47,085 bases of DNA from contig JAJFFB010000080.1 of assembly GCA_021776925.1 (NCBI GenBank), positions 1 to 47,085 of the forward strand, in the 5' to 3' direction. Both the position numbers and the translations under genes were made by a program. Shown here in pieces: positions 32,410 through 40,714 of this stretch (its first letter is position 1; each line of letters starts with the position of its first letter). Origin of the DNA: Planctomycetota bacterium. GTDB lineage: Bacteria > Planctomycetota > UBA1135. A model generated the notes under the pieces. That model was not told where the DNA came from. It did not search any database and saw nothing but the letters and a program-made list of their open reading frames with translations.

Positions 32410-32745
32410 GTGGCCCACCCGCTCGGCGCCGGTTCCGGCGGCATCACCCGCGGACCCGGCAGCGCGCCGCTGTCGTGGGGCGAAGAAAGCCCCGACCTCA
32501 GCGCGCAAATGGAAATGGAAGCCCTCGCCGCTCCGCAGAGCATGGAAGAAGCCATGCAGCTGCTGCAGCTTTCGAGCATGGCCCCCAACGTCGCGCCCGA
32601 AGCCGAGTCGACGCAGGCCGCCGGTGCCGGACCCACGGTCCGCGGCGAGGCGACCTGGAAGCGGCGTCTGCGTCCCAGCCACCGCCAGGTGGTACGCCGT
32701 TTCTTTGACAGCGGCAAGGCCAACCAAGACAAGCAGGACCGCTAA
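32410..32745 (+). CDS. In-frame continuation (C-terminal part) of the preceding gene
   Basis: This is the same frame as 31231-32382, open from just after the TGA; GTG 32410 is the first usable start. It encodes about 111 residues: G-G-I-T-R-G-P-G-S-A-P-L-S-W-G-E-E near the start and a basic end with W-K-R-R-L-R-P-S-H-R-Q-V-V-R-R-F-F-D. That end looks like a conserved functional tail. No ribosome-binding site is evident ahead of 32410, which argues against an independent gene and for a split one. Confidence 0.55.
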   Translation: MAHPLGAGSGGITRGPGSAPLSWGEESPDLSAQMEMEALAAPQSMEEAMQLLQLSSMAPNVAPEAESTQAAGAGPTVRGEATWKRRLRPSHRQVVRRFFDSGKANQDKQDR

Positions 32746-32789
32746 GCTGGCCTGGGAACAGTCGGCCGCCGATGCCGGTTGGATCGCCT

Positions 32790-33827
32790 ATGAACGACAC
32801 CACGCAGACTCTTAGCGAAGCGGAAATCAAACAATGCCAGCAGACCGGCCACGCGCTGCTGGATGGCCTGGGTGCGATGATCCTGGGCCAGGACGAACTG
32901 GTGCGCGCGGTGGTGACCGCAGCGCTGGCCGGCGGCAACGTACTCCTCGAAGGCCTGCCCGGCCTGGGCAAGACCGAACTGGTCAAGGGCCTGGCGCAGC
33001 TGCTCAGCCTTGAATTCCATCGCGTGCAGTTCACCCCTGACCTGCTGCCGGGCGACATCACCGGCGGCCACCTGCTGCAGGAACGCGACGGCAACAAGGA
33101 CTTCGTCTTCCGCCCCGGCCCGGTGTTCTGCAACGTGTTGCTCGCCGACGAGATCAACCGTGCCTCGCCCAAGACCCAGGCGGCGTTGCTCGAAGCGATG
33201 GCCGAGCAGCGCGTCACCGTGCTCGGCGAATCGCGCGATCTACCGCACCCCTTCTTCGTCCTGGCAACGCAGAACCCGATTGAAATGGAGGGCACCTACC
33301 CGCTGCCCGAGGCTCAGCTCGACCGTTTCATGTTCAAGGTCGAGGTGCCGCCGGTGAGCGAAGAGGTGCTCACCACGATCATCAGCAAGCGCCGCCACGG
33401 GCGCCCGCCGCAGTCGGCGCCGGTGGCCGACGCCGCCGCCTTCGAGCGCATCGAAGAGTGCGCCGGGCGCGTGCATCTGCCCCAGGCGGTGGCTCAATAC
33501 GTGGCTCGCCTGTGTAGCGCCACCCATCCGCAGGCCGCCGGGGCGCCGGCCAAGATCTGCGACTATGTGCGTTATGGGGCTTCTCCCCGCGCCGCCATCG
33601 CCATCGTTGAATCGGCGCGCGTCGACGCGCTGCTCGAAGGCAAACCCACGGTCGGTTTCGACAACGTGCGCCGTGTGGCGCCTCCGGCACTGGTGCACCG
33701 TCTGGTCCTCGACTACAGCGCACGCCTCGATGGCGTCACCTCACGGCAGGTGGTCGACGAACTGTTATCGGCCATCGATGAACTCGCTCATCCGCTGCCG
33801 CAAGAGGTGGTCGATGCCCAGTCCTGA
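32790..33827 (+). CDS. MoxR-family AAA+ ATPase
   Basis: The product is 345 residues from M-N-D-T-T-Q; a GC-poor leader from 32772 is possible but atypical. Walker A is G-L-P-G-L-G-K-T at 55-62, Walker B L-L-A-D-E-I-N-R-A at 117-125, and the sensor region L-A-T-Q-N-P-I-E-M-E-G-T-Y is followed by P-E-A-Q-L-D-R-F. MoxR ATPases act as chaperones that load cofactors or assemble VWA-protein complexes. DUF58 and two VWA proteins lie downstream in the same operon, the standard partnership. It overlaps the next gene's likely start by 14 bp. Confidence 0.92.
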   Translation: MNDTTQTLSEAEIKQCQQTGHALLDGLGAMILGQDELVRAVVTAALAGGNVLLEGLPGLGKTELVKGLAQLLSLEFHRVQFTPDLLPGDITGGHLLQERDGNKDFVFRPGPVFCNVLLADEINRASPKTQAALLEAMAEQRVTVLGESRDLPHPFFVLATQNPIEMEGTYPLPEAQLDRFMFKVEVPPVSEEVLTTIISKRRHGRPPQSAPVADAAAFERIEECAGRVHLPQAVAQYVARLCSATHPQAAGAPAKICDYVRYGASPRAAIAIVESARVDALLEGKPTVGFDNVRRVAPPALVHRLVLDYSARLDGVTSRQVVDELLSAIDELAHPLPQEVVDAQS

Positions 33828-35637
33828 AGTCAGGTCGCGTATGCGCTGTTGGGCTGGGCTGCTGCTGGCCCTGTCGCTGTGGGCATCTCCGGTGGCCGCA
33901 CAACAGAGTTCCGTTCACCGGGACTTTGATGGCATCCAGGTGACCACCCTGTGCACCTGGCCCACCGGTTTGAAGGGGGGCTATGTGCCGGTGCACATCC
34001 GCCTGCACAACGCCACCTCCGAACGCGCGCGCGTCGGGCTGAACTTGATGCACGGCCAGCCGAATTGGAGTGACCGGAGTTCCACCCACGGCAGCATGAT
34101 TCTCGAGCCCAATCAGACTGTCGAACTCGACTGGCTGGTACTGCACAACCTCGACAATTGGGCAGACAACTACCACCTCCAGGTAGAGGTCAATAATTCC
34201 AGGCACAGCCGTTTCTCCGTTCACCGGATCGACTCAAGAAGCGCCTCGAGCAGTCAGGTTCCGTTGCTGCTGGTTGCCGAGAATCATGCCCTGCTGACCG
34301 AGCAGGTCAACGGTGAAAGTGTCGGCAACAGCCTTTCCTGGGTCACCGGGGGCAGCGCACCGGGTCAGTTGCCTTCGGATTGGCGTGCCTATTCCTCGGT
34401 GGCCGGAGTCGCGCTCGACCCCGAAGGCGGCACTCCCGAAGCCGCCAAGATGACCGCGCTGCTCGATTTCGTCGCCCTCGGTGGCTTTCTCATCGTGGCC
34501 GGCGAGCGCACCACCGCCGAGCGCCTGCTCGCCCCATATGGCGATTTCTTCCGCGGTGACAACCTGGTCCAACGCACCACCGGCACCGAGGTCTGGCGCC
34601 ACCGTTTTGGCCGCATGGTGGTGGCACCCAGCGGCGGCAAGCCGTTGCTCATCGGTCCCGACATGCTCGGGGTCAGCGGGCTGGCCGGCTTGAGTGGCTT
34701 GTCCGAAGGTTTGCCCGAGGGCGTTTTCCCCTCGGCCCTCGCTGCCAACCCCATCGAGATCCCGGGAGTCGACAATCTCCCCCTCACCGGCCTGACCCTC
34801 GTGCTGCTCCTATTCGTGCTGTTGATCGGGCCGGTGCAGGGCAGGCTGACCGGCCCCAAGAGCGGCCGTCCCTATCGCCTGCTGATCCTGACGCCGGCGC
34901 TCGGCCTCGGCTTTTCGGTGGCGATTTTCGCATTCAGCCTGTTCAGTCAAGGACTCGGCGTCAAAGAGGCGGTGGCCAGCGTCACCTGGCTCGACCAGCA
35001 CAGTCGCCAGGCTTCGACGTTGGCGGTGCGCCAGGTTTTCTCTGGTTCGGTCCTGCGTCCCGACCTGAACTACCCGGCAACCGCCACGGTGCGCCCGCTG
35101 GCCACCCTCGGACGCAGCGAGGGCAACAACCACTTCGAAACCGCAATGAACGACAACGGCGTTTTCCGCGGCGATTATCTGCCGGTGCGCAGGCCGGTTC
35201 GCGAACAGGTCGCCGGGGTTGCCGCCGAACGCGGACGACTGGCCATCGAGCACGAAGGGGGGGCGATCTACGCGGTCAATGGTTTCGATTTCGACCTGCC
35301 GGAGTTTTTCTACCGCGACGAACAAGGGGCTTTCTTCAGTCCCATCGGCGACGACCTGCCCGCCGGCCAACGCCTGGAGCTGCTGCCAACGGATGACCTT
35401 CCGAGTCTCGAGCTCAGGCGGCCTGAATCTGCTTCGAGCCGTCCCCTGACCACTGGCCTGATTCCCTTGAGCGGACGGAGCGATCTGTTCAGGCCGCCGT
35501 ACGTGCCGCCCGTGCAGCCGAAGCACAGTTTCCTCGCGCGGCCCGCGACTTCGGCCTTTGTGCCCGACGGCGGTGTCGCCCGCACCCAGGTGGTCGGCAC
35601 CCATCTGCTCATCGGGACATTGGAGCCCGGCTCATGA
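33814..35637 (+). CDS. Secreted/membrane protein of the MoxR cluster
   Basis: The product is 607 residues from ATG 33814 (AGAGG nearby, coupled to moxR) or 598 from ATG 33841. Either way a signal peptide ends at about S-P-V-A-A-Q. A beta-rich extracytoplasmic region (~40-330) includes a segment like class I amidotransferase-type domains (L-L-D-F-V-A-L-G-G-F-L-I-V-A-G). Two membrane helices follow at about 325-343 and 360-385, then another beta-rich domain. Such proteins occur between moxR and ABC genes in related clusters. The function is unknown. The stop overlaps the next ATG (ATGA). Confidence 0.65.
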   Translation: MPSPEVRSRMRCWAGLLLALSLWASPVAAQQSSVHRDFDGIQVTTLCTWPTGLKGGYVPVHIRLHNATSERARVGLNLMHGQPNWSDRSSTHGSMILEPNQTVELDWLVLHNLDNWADNYHLQVEVNNSRHSRFSVHRIDSRSASSSQVPLLLVAENHALLTEQVNGESVGNSLSWVTGGSAPGQLPSDWRAYSSVAGVALDPEGGTPEAAKMTALLDFVALGGFLIVAGERTTAERLLAPYGDFFRGDNLVQRTTGTEVWRHRFGRMVVAPSGGKPLLIGPDMLGVSGLAGLSGLSEGLPEGVFPSALAANPIEIPGVDNLPLTGLTLVLLLFVLLIGPVQGRLTGPKSGRPYRLLILTPALGLGFSVAIFAFSLFSQGLGVKEAVASVTWLDQHSRQASTLAVRQVFSGSVLRPDLNYPATATVRPLATLGRSEGNNHFETAMNDNGVFRGDYLPVRRPVREQVAGVAAERGRLAIEHEGGAIYAVNGFDFDLPEFFYRDEQGAFFSPIGDDLPAGQRLELLPTDDLPSLELRRPESASSRPLTTGLIPLSGRSDLFRPPYVPPVQPKHSFLARPATSAFVPDGGVARTQVVGTHLLIGTLEPGS

Positions 35638-36569
35638 GCAGCCTTTTGCAGGCCTCCGGACTGACCCGCTCCTTCGGATCGCTGAAGGCGGTCAACCACG
35701 TTTCCTTCGAAGTGCACGCCGGCGAGGTGTGGGGTTTCATCGGCCCCAACGGCGCTGGCAAGACCACCACCATGCGCATCTGCGCCACGCTCGACCTGCC
35801 CGATAGCGGCGACGTGCTGGTCGACGGCGTTTCGGTGATCCTCGAGCCGCAACAGGCGCGCTCGCGCATCGGCTTCATGCCCGACACGCTCGGCACCTAT
35901 CCCGATACCACGGTTTTCGAGTACCTCGATTTCTTCGCCCGCTGCACCGGGTTGCGCGGACCTGAGCGACGCCAGCGCATCGAAGCCGTGATGGAGTTCA
36001 CCGGCCTGACCCATCTGCGCGAGCGCATGATGGACAGTTTGTCCAAAGGGATGAGCCAGCGTCTGTGCCTGGGCAAGACGCTGCTGCACGACCCGCAACT
36101 GCTGATCCTGGATGAACCCGCGTCGGGCCTCGATCCGCGCGCGCGGGTTGAATTCCGCGAACTGATCCGCGCGCTCGCCGACCAGGGCAAGGGAGTGCTG
36201 ATCTCCAGCCACATCCTGTCCGAACTGTCGGAGAGCTGCGACGGCGTGGTGGTGATCGAACAGGGCAAGATCGCACGCACCGGCCACCTGCACGAGCTTT
36301 CGGCCGAGATGTCCGAGCACGAAATGCTCTTCATCCGCACCTTGTCCCCCGCGCGCGAACTGGAAATGGCCTTGGCCGAGAATCCGGGTGTGGTCGGCAT
36401 CCGCCCGGAACGCAAGGGCTTCGTCATCGAGTTCACCGGCGACGATCAGGGCATCGCCGCGCTGCTCGAGAGCCTGGTGCAACGCGGCCTGAAACCGGTC
36501 GAGTTCCACTGGCATCGCATCGACCTGGAACAGCTGTTCCTGTCCTTCACCGAGGGGCACCTGCAATGA
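35634..36569 (+). CDS. ABC transporter ATP-binding protein
   Basis: The product has 311 residues. Walker A G-P-N-G-A-G-K-T-T at 37-45, signature L-S-K-G-M-S-Q at 136-142, Walker B L-L-I-L-D-E-P at 156-162, and switch His in I-S-S-H-I-L near 195. It is a CcmA-type ATPase of the ABC-2 export class with a ~90-residue C-terminal regulatory extension. It pairs with the permease that begins 4 bp before its stop (ATGA overlap). Similar pairs in gliding/Gld-like and MoxR clusters export or remodel envelope components; the substrate here is unknown. Confidence 0.95.
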   Translation: MSSLLQASGLTRSFGSLKAVNHVSFEVHAGEVWGFIGPNGAGKTTTMRICATLDLPDSGDVLVDGVSVILEPQQARSRIGFMPDTLGTYPDTTVFEYLDFFARCTGLRGPERRQRIEAVMEFTGLTHLRERMMDSLSKGMSQRLCLGKTLLHDPQLLILDEPASGLDPRARVEFRELIRALADQGKGVLISSHILSELSESCDGVVVIEQGKIARTGHLHELSAEMSEHEMLFIRTLSPARELEMALAENPGVVGIRPERKGFVIEFTGDDQGIAALLESLVQRGLKPVEFHWHRIDLEQLFLSFTEGHLQ

Positions 36570-38071
36570 GCCCGCGCCTGCAACGCCTCGGCGACCGCCT
36601 CAATCCGGTCCTGGTCAAGGAAGTCCGCCAGGCGATCCGTGGCCGTTTCTTCCGCATCAGCTTCGGCTTCATGCTCATGCTGGCAGGGCTCGCCGGGTCG
36701 CTGGTGCTGGCCAACATCGGCGACTCCCCGCGCAGCGTCGGCTCCAGCGGCATCGTGTTTTTTGGCACCCTGCACACGATCTTCATCGTCGTTGCCTTCC
36801 TCATCGTGCCGCAGATCGCGGCGCGCTCGATGGCGGCCGAACGCGAGGAAAGAACCTACGACGCGCTGGTCATCAGCGGTCTGAGACCGGCGCAGATCAT
36901 CCTCGGCAAGTGGCTGTCGGCGTCGGTGATCTTCGGTCTGTTCCTGTGCGCCTTCGCCCCCTTCCTGGTACTGGGATTCTCCCTGCAGGGGCTCGACCCG
37001 CTGGTCGGCGTGAGCCTGCTGATGATGACGCTGGCCTTCGGTTTTTTCATGATCATCGTCGCCTTGTGGAGCGCGGCAGTGGCCCGCAATCGTGCCGCAG
37101 CAACGATGCTGTCGGTGCTCTATGCGCTGGCTGCGGTCTTCTGCGGTTTCATGTGGATCAGCCTCAATTGGGCGATCATCTGGGACAGTAGTGGCATCCC
37201 GGCGGGGGAATTTTTCACCATTTTGGTCTTGTCGCTGATCGCCACGCCGTTGGTCGCGGGATGGGTTTATTCCTGCACCGTGTCCAGCGTTACCCATCCC
37301 GAGGAAAACGCTTCGGCGCGCGTGCGTCTGGCCAACTCCCTGATCGCGGTGGGCTGCGCCATCGCCATCACCATGGTCTACCTTGAGTACGTTCAGGAAG
37401 AAATCCTGACGCTCGGCATCATGATGGCCTATTTCGTCATCACCCTGGTCAACGTCCCGACCATGACCGAGAGCAATCTGCTCGGCCGCCGCTGTCTCCA
37501 TCATCTGGAGGACAAGCGCTGGAATCTGCCCTTCAGCTGGCTGCTGCTGCCCGGGGGCGCGCGCGGCTACCTGCTCTACTTGATGCAGCTGGTCGTGGTC
37601 ACCCTGCCGCTGCTGACCTGGAGCAGCGCGGGATCCTCCAGGACCTCGGTTTTCGACGCCGACGGTCTTGGCATGACCATCGCCACCTTGTTCGTGTGTC
37701 TCGGTTGCACCGGCGTGCTCGCTTCGATCGCGGCCAACCCGCGCCGCAGCCCGACCAAGCGCCATCTGCTGCGCATGACGATCGTGGCCATGCCGCTGCT
37801 GATCCTGATCGTGGTCGCGCTTCTCGACCTGTTGATCAGCCCAGGGCGTGGCGCACTCCTGGGCAGCGGAATGAACCCTTTCTGGTTGATCGGGCGTGAC
37901 GATGCCGCCTTCTCCAGCAAAACCGCACCCGGCCTGGTGGCGTGGGCGCTGTTCGGCGCCTTCGGCTTCTTCCTGCACCTGTTCGCCTTCATCGGGTCGC
38001 GGGCCCAGATCACGCAAGCGCGCCGGGCAATCCGCAAGCGACGCAAGCAGGTGGCCCTTGAGCAGGAATGA
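36566..38071 (+). CDS. ABC-2 type transporter permease
   Basis: The product has 501 residues with about ten to twelve membrane helices. N-P-V-L-V-K-E-V-R-Q-A-I-R-G at 13-26 before the first helix is the usual ABC-2 opening, and A-R-S-M-A-A-E-R-E-E-R-T-Y-D-A-L near 90 is the coupling-helix motif of this family. Its partner is the ATPase just upstream. The DUF58 gene starts within its last 14 bp, so expression is coupled. Confidence 0.85.
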   Translation: MSPRLQRLGDRLNPVLVKEVRQAIRGRFFRISFGFMLMLAGLAGSLVLANIGDSPRSVGSSGIVFFGTLHTIFIVVAFLIVPQIAARSMAAEREERTYDALVISGLRPAQIILGKWLSASVIFGLFLCAFAPFLVLGFSLQGLDPLVGVSLLMMTLAFGFFMIIVALWSAAVARNRAAATMLSVLYALAAVFCGFMWISLNWAIIWDSSGIPAGEFFTILVLSLIATPLVAGWVYSCTVSSVTHPEENASARVRLANSLIAVGCAIAITMVYLEYVQEEILTLGIMMAYFVITLVNVPTMTESNLLGRRCLHHLEDKRWNLPFSWLLLPGGARGYLLYLMQLVVVTLPLLTWSSAGSSRTSVFDADGLGMTIATLFVCLGCTGVLASIAANPRRSPTKRHLLRMTIVAMPLLILIVVALLDLLISPGRGALLGSGMNPFWLIGRDDAAFSSKTAPGLVAWALFGAFGFFLHLFAFIGSRAQITQARRAIRKRRKQVALEQE

Positions 38072-38900
38072 TCCGCGCAGCCTGGGGCGCGCCTATGCCC
38101 TGATTCCGTCGGCGCGGCCGATCGCGGGTCCGGCCGGCCAGCGCTTCGGCCGCGGCACCGGTTCCTCGCTCGAGTTCCAGGAGTTCCGCGACTATCAGGC
38201 CGGCGACGACCTGCGCCACATCGACTGGCGTGCCTACGCGCGCAGCGAAAAACTCACCACGCGGCTGTACCGCGAAGAGATCGCCGCCACGCTGGAGGTG
38301 GTGATCGACACCAGTGCCTCGATGCGCCTGACCGCCGCCAAGGAAGCAGCGGTGCGCGGGCTGGTGGCCTTCCTGGCCTGCGCAGCAGCGGCCGATCACA
38401 GCGTGCGCGGAATCCTCGCCGGGCCGCGGCCGCAGCCGCTGCGCAGCGAAGATCTGCTCGATCCAAGCGAAGCCCTGCTGGTCTTCGAGGGCGCGACCTC
38501 GATGATGGACAGTCCGCTCAGCGGCATGCTGCGGCCCGGAACGGTGCGCGTGCTGATCTCGGATTTCCTCTTTCCGCACAGCGCCAAAGATCTGGTGCGC
38601 CGGCTCGGCCGCAGTGCCGGAGCCCTGATCCTTCTGCAGGTGCTCGACGCCAAAGAAGCCGACCCCAGCGCGCGCGGTTTTCTGCGCCTGGATGAAGTGG
38701 AAAGCGCCGCGTGGCGCGAGGTCGAAGTCGATGAGCGCACCGTGCAGCGTTACCACAAGCGCCTGTCGCGGCTGTGGCGCGGCCTTGAAGGCGAGGCTCG
38801 GCGCATCGGCGGACGCGCCTTGCGCGTGGTCAGCGGACCGGGTCTGGAACAGATCGTGCGCAGCACCTTGGTCCCGGCTGGATTGGTGGAACCGCGATGA
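38058..38900 (+). CDS. DUF58 domain protein
   Basis: The product is 280 residues from TTG 38058, inside the end of the permease gene; the sequence L-S-R-N-D-P-R-S-L before the conserved region suits this start, but no ATG is available. E-F-R-D-Y-Q-A-G-D-D at 42-51 and R-H-I-D-W-R-A-Y at 53-60 are the DUF58 core. A VWA-like fold follows, with D-T-S-A-S-M at 84-89 as a MIDAS-type metal site. DUF58 proteins work with MoxR ATPases and VWA proteins. The stop overlaps the next ATG by 4 bp. Confidence 0.9.
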   Translation: MSRNDPRSLGRAYALIPSARPIAGPAGQRFGRGTGSSLEFQEFRDYQAGDDLRHIDWRAYARSEKLTTRLYREEIAATLEVVIDTSASMRLTAAKEAAVRGLVAFLACAAAADHSVRGILAGPRPQPLRSEDLLDPSEALLVFEGATSMMDSPLSGMLRPGTVRVLISDFLFPHSAKDLVRRLGRSAGALILLQVLDAKEADPSARGFLRLDEVESAAWREVEVDERTVQRYHKRLSRLWRGLEGEARRIGGRALRVVSGPGLEQIVRSTLVPAGLVEPR

Positions 38901-40714
38901 GCTGGTTTGCCTTCCCCGCAGGGTTGTTTGCACTGTTGGCGGTGCCGGCGGTTTTCGCCTTGCATCTTTTTCGCAGCCGCCACCGCCGCATTCCGGTCAG
39001 CGCGCTATTCCTGTGGACCGACCCGGAATCAGAGGCCACCGCCGGCCGTCGGCGCATGCCGCTGCGCCGTACCCCGAGCTTGTGGCTGGAATTGCTGGCG
39101 GCTTTGGTCGCCGCACTCTTCATCGCCGGCTTCAACCCATTCGACCGCGCCGAGGGCCGCCATCTGGTGGTGGTGCTCGACGACTCCGCTTCGATGAGCG
39201 CCCGCAATAGTGGCGGCGACGGACCCGAGCTGCGGGTGCGCGAAAGACTGGCCGAGGCCTTCCACCAATACGGCCGCCGCCTGCGCCTGACCCTGGTGCG
39301 CAGCGGCCCGCGCCCGAGCCTGTTGTGCGGACCGGGCGCGCTGGTCGCCGAAGCCGCCGAGGCGCTGGAACAGTGGCACCCGGCAGCGCCCTCGCACGAC
39401 CCGGGCCCGGCGCTGATGCTGGCCAAGGAGCTGGCCGAGGGCGGGGTGATCTGGTTCATGAGCGACATGCTGCCGCCTGAGGGAGTGATTCCCGCAGAGT
39501 CAGTCCGCGTCATCGCCCTGGGCGAGGCCGACGGCAATCTGGCGCTGGCCGAAGCCCGTCGGGTGCGCGCTGACGGCTCCCGCGTCGCCAGTGCCGATCC
39601 CGGCTTCGATCCCGACGCCATTTCCGGCCGCGACCGGGTGAGCTGTACGGTGCGCAGCTTCGCCGCCGAGGCGCGTACCACGCTGCTGCGGGTAACCAGC
39701 GGCGGGCGCGAAGTGGCCAGCGAAGAGATCAGCCTTGATGCTGGGCAAAGCCGCACCTTTGAATGGCAGATCCCTTCTGCTTCGCCGGCTCTGCGGCTGG
39801 AAATCGGCGACGACGGCTTGCTGCTCGACAACCTGGCGGTGCTGCACCCGTTGCCAGACCGCACCGTACACATCGGCGTCGGCCTGGATGAGCAAGCCAC
39901 CTCGGCGATGCGCCTGAGCGAGTTGATCGCCGCGCTGCCCGGTGTCGAGCAGACCAGCAACCTGGCTGCGGCCGACCTGGTGCTGGCCCACGAACGCGCG
40001 CCGGCGCCGAGCTGGTCGCTGGTGATGCCGCAGAACCCGGACGACGCCGCCGAGGCCGAAGCCTTTGTGCGCGGCTTCCTGCCCGAGAAGCAGCACCCCT
40101 TGCTCGACGGCATTACCTTGGAAGGGGTGGTGTGGTGCCGCAATCTGGCCTTTCCTACCCCGGGGCGGCCGCTGCTGACCGTTGGTGATCTTCCGCTGCT
40201 GAGCATGCAAGCCGCGGCGGGCGCGGTCAGCTGGCACCTCAACCTATTGCCGGTGCGTTCGACATTGAGCCTGTCGCCGGACTGGCCGATCCTGTTTTCG
40301 AACCTGATCGAGCTGCGCCGCGCCGGTTTGCCCGGGCCGCGGTCGGTGAACCTGGTGGCGGGCCAGGCCTTCCATTACCTGGCGCGGCAGCCAGGCGCAT
40401 TTGAACTGCACGGGCCGGCCGGCACTACCGCGCTGGAGGGTGGCGAATTGGTCGTCGAGGGCCTGGCGCCCTTTCCGGACTACCGGCTGAGCCAGCAGGA
40501 CCAGGACGTGGTGCACTTCGCGGTCAATTTTGCCGATGACGCCGAGTCGGACTTGAGCGGTGCTCACAACGGCGAGCGCCCCCCCTTATCAGGGGAGACG
40601 CAGCCGGCGCAGCAGCGTTACGCCGAATCCGGCTTCGGCCGCCTGCTGCTGCTGGTCCTGCTCGCCGCCGTGGTCTGCGACTGGCTGGTGCTGGGAGGGG
40701 CGCGCCGACCATGA
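38897..40714 (+). CDS. BatA-like membrane protein with VWA domain
   Basis: The product has 605 residues. Two N-terminal helices (about 7-25 and 64-80) flank the aerotolerance-type segment L-F-R-S-R-H-R-R-I-P-V-S-A-L-F-L-W. A VWA domain follows with MIDAS D-D-S-A-S-M at 95-100. A beta-rich region and a final helix near 585-600 (L-L-L-L-V-L-L-A-A-V-V) complete it. It is the usual third component after MoxR and DUF58. Metal-dependent binding of partners in the periplasm is expected. It overlaps both neighbours by 4 bp. Confidence 0.85.
   Translation: MSWFAFPAGLFALLAVPAVFALHLFRSRHRRIPVSALFLWTDPESEATAGRRRMPLRRTPSLWLELLAALVAALFIAGFNPFDRAEGRHLVVVLDDSASMSARNSGGDGPELRVRERLAEAFHQYGRRLRLTLVRSGPRPSLLCGPGALVAEAAEALEQWHPAAPSHDPGPALMLAKELAEGGVIWFMSDMLPPEGVIPAESVRVIALGEADGNLALAEARRVRADGSRVASADPGFDPDAISGRDRVSCTVRSFAAEARTTLLRVTSGGREVASEEISLDAGQSRTFEWQIPSASPALRLEIGDDGLLLDNLAVLHPLPDRTVHIGVGLDEQATSAMRLSELIAALPGVEQTSNLAAADLVLAHERAPAPSWSLVMPQNPDDAAEAEAFVRGFLPEKQHPLLDGITLEGVVWCRNLAFPTPGRPLLTVGDLPLLSMQAAAGAVSWHLNLLPVRSTLSLSPDWPILFSNLIELRRAGLPGPRSVNLVAGQAFHYLARQPGAFELHGPAGTTALEGGELVVEGLAPFPDYRLSQQDQDVVHFAVNFADDAESDLSGAHNGERPPLSGETQPAQQRYAESGFGRLLLLVLLAAVVCDWLVLGGARRP

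Noticed and set aside
36446..38017. Leftward 523-residue frame rich in H, Q, D and E opposite the ABC permease
   Set aside because: It is an antisense shadow of membrane-helix codons; no domain, no ribosome-binding site.
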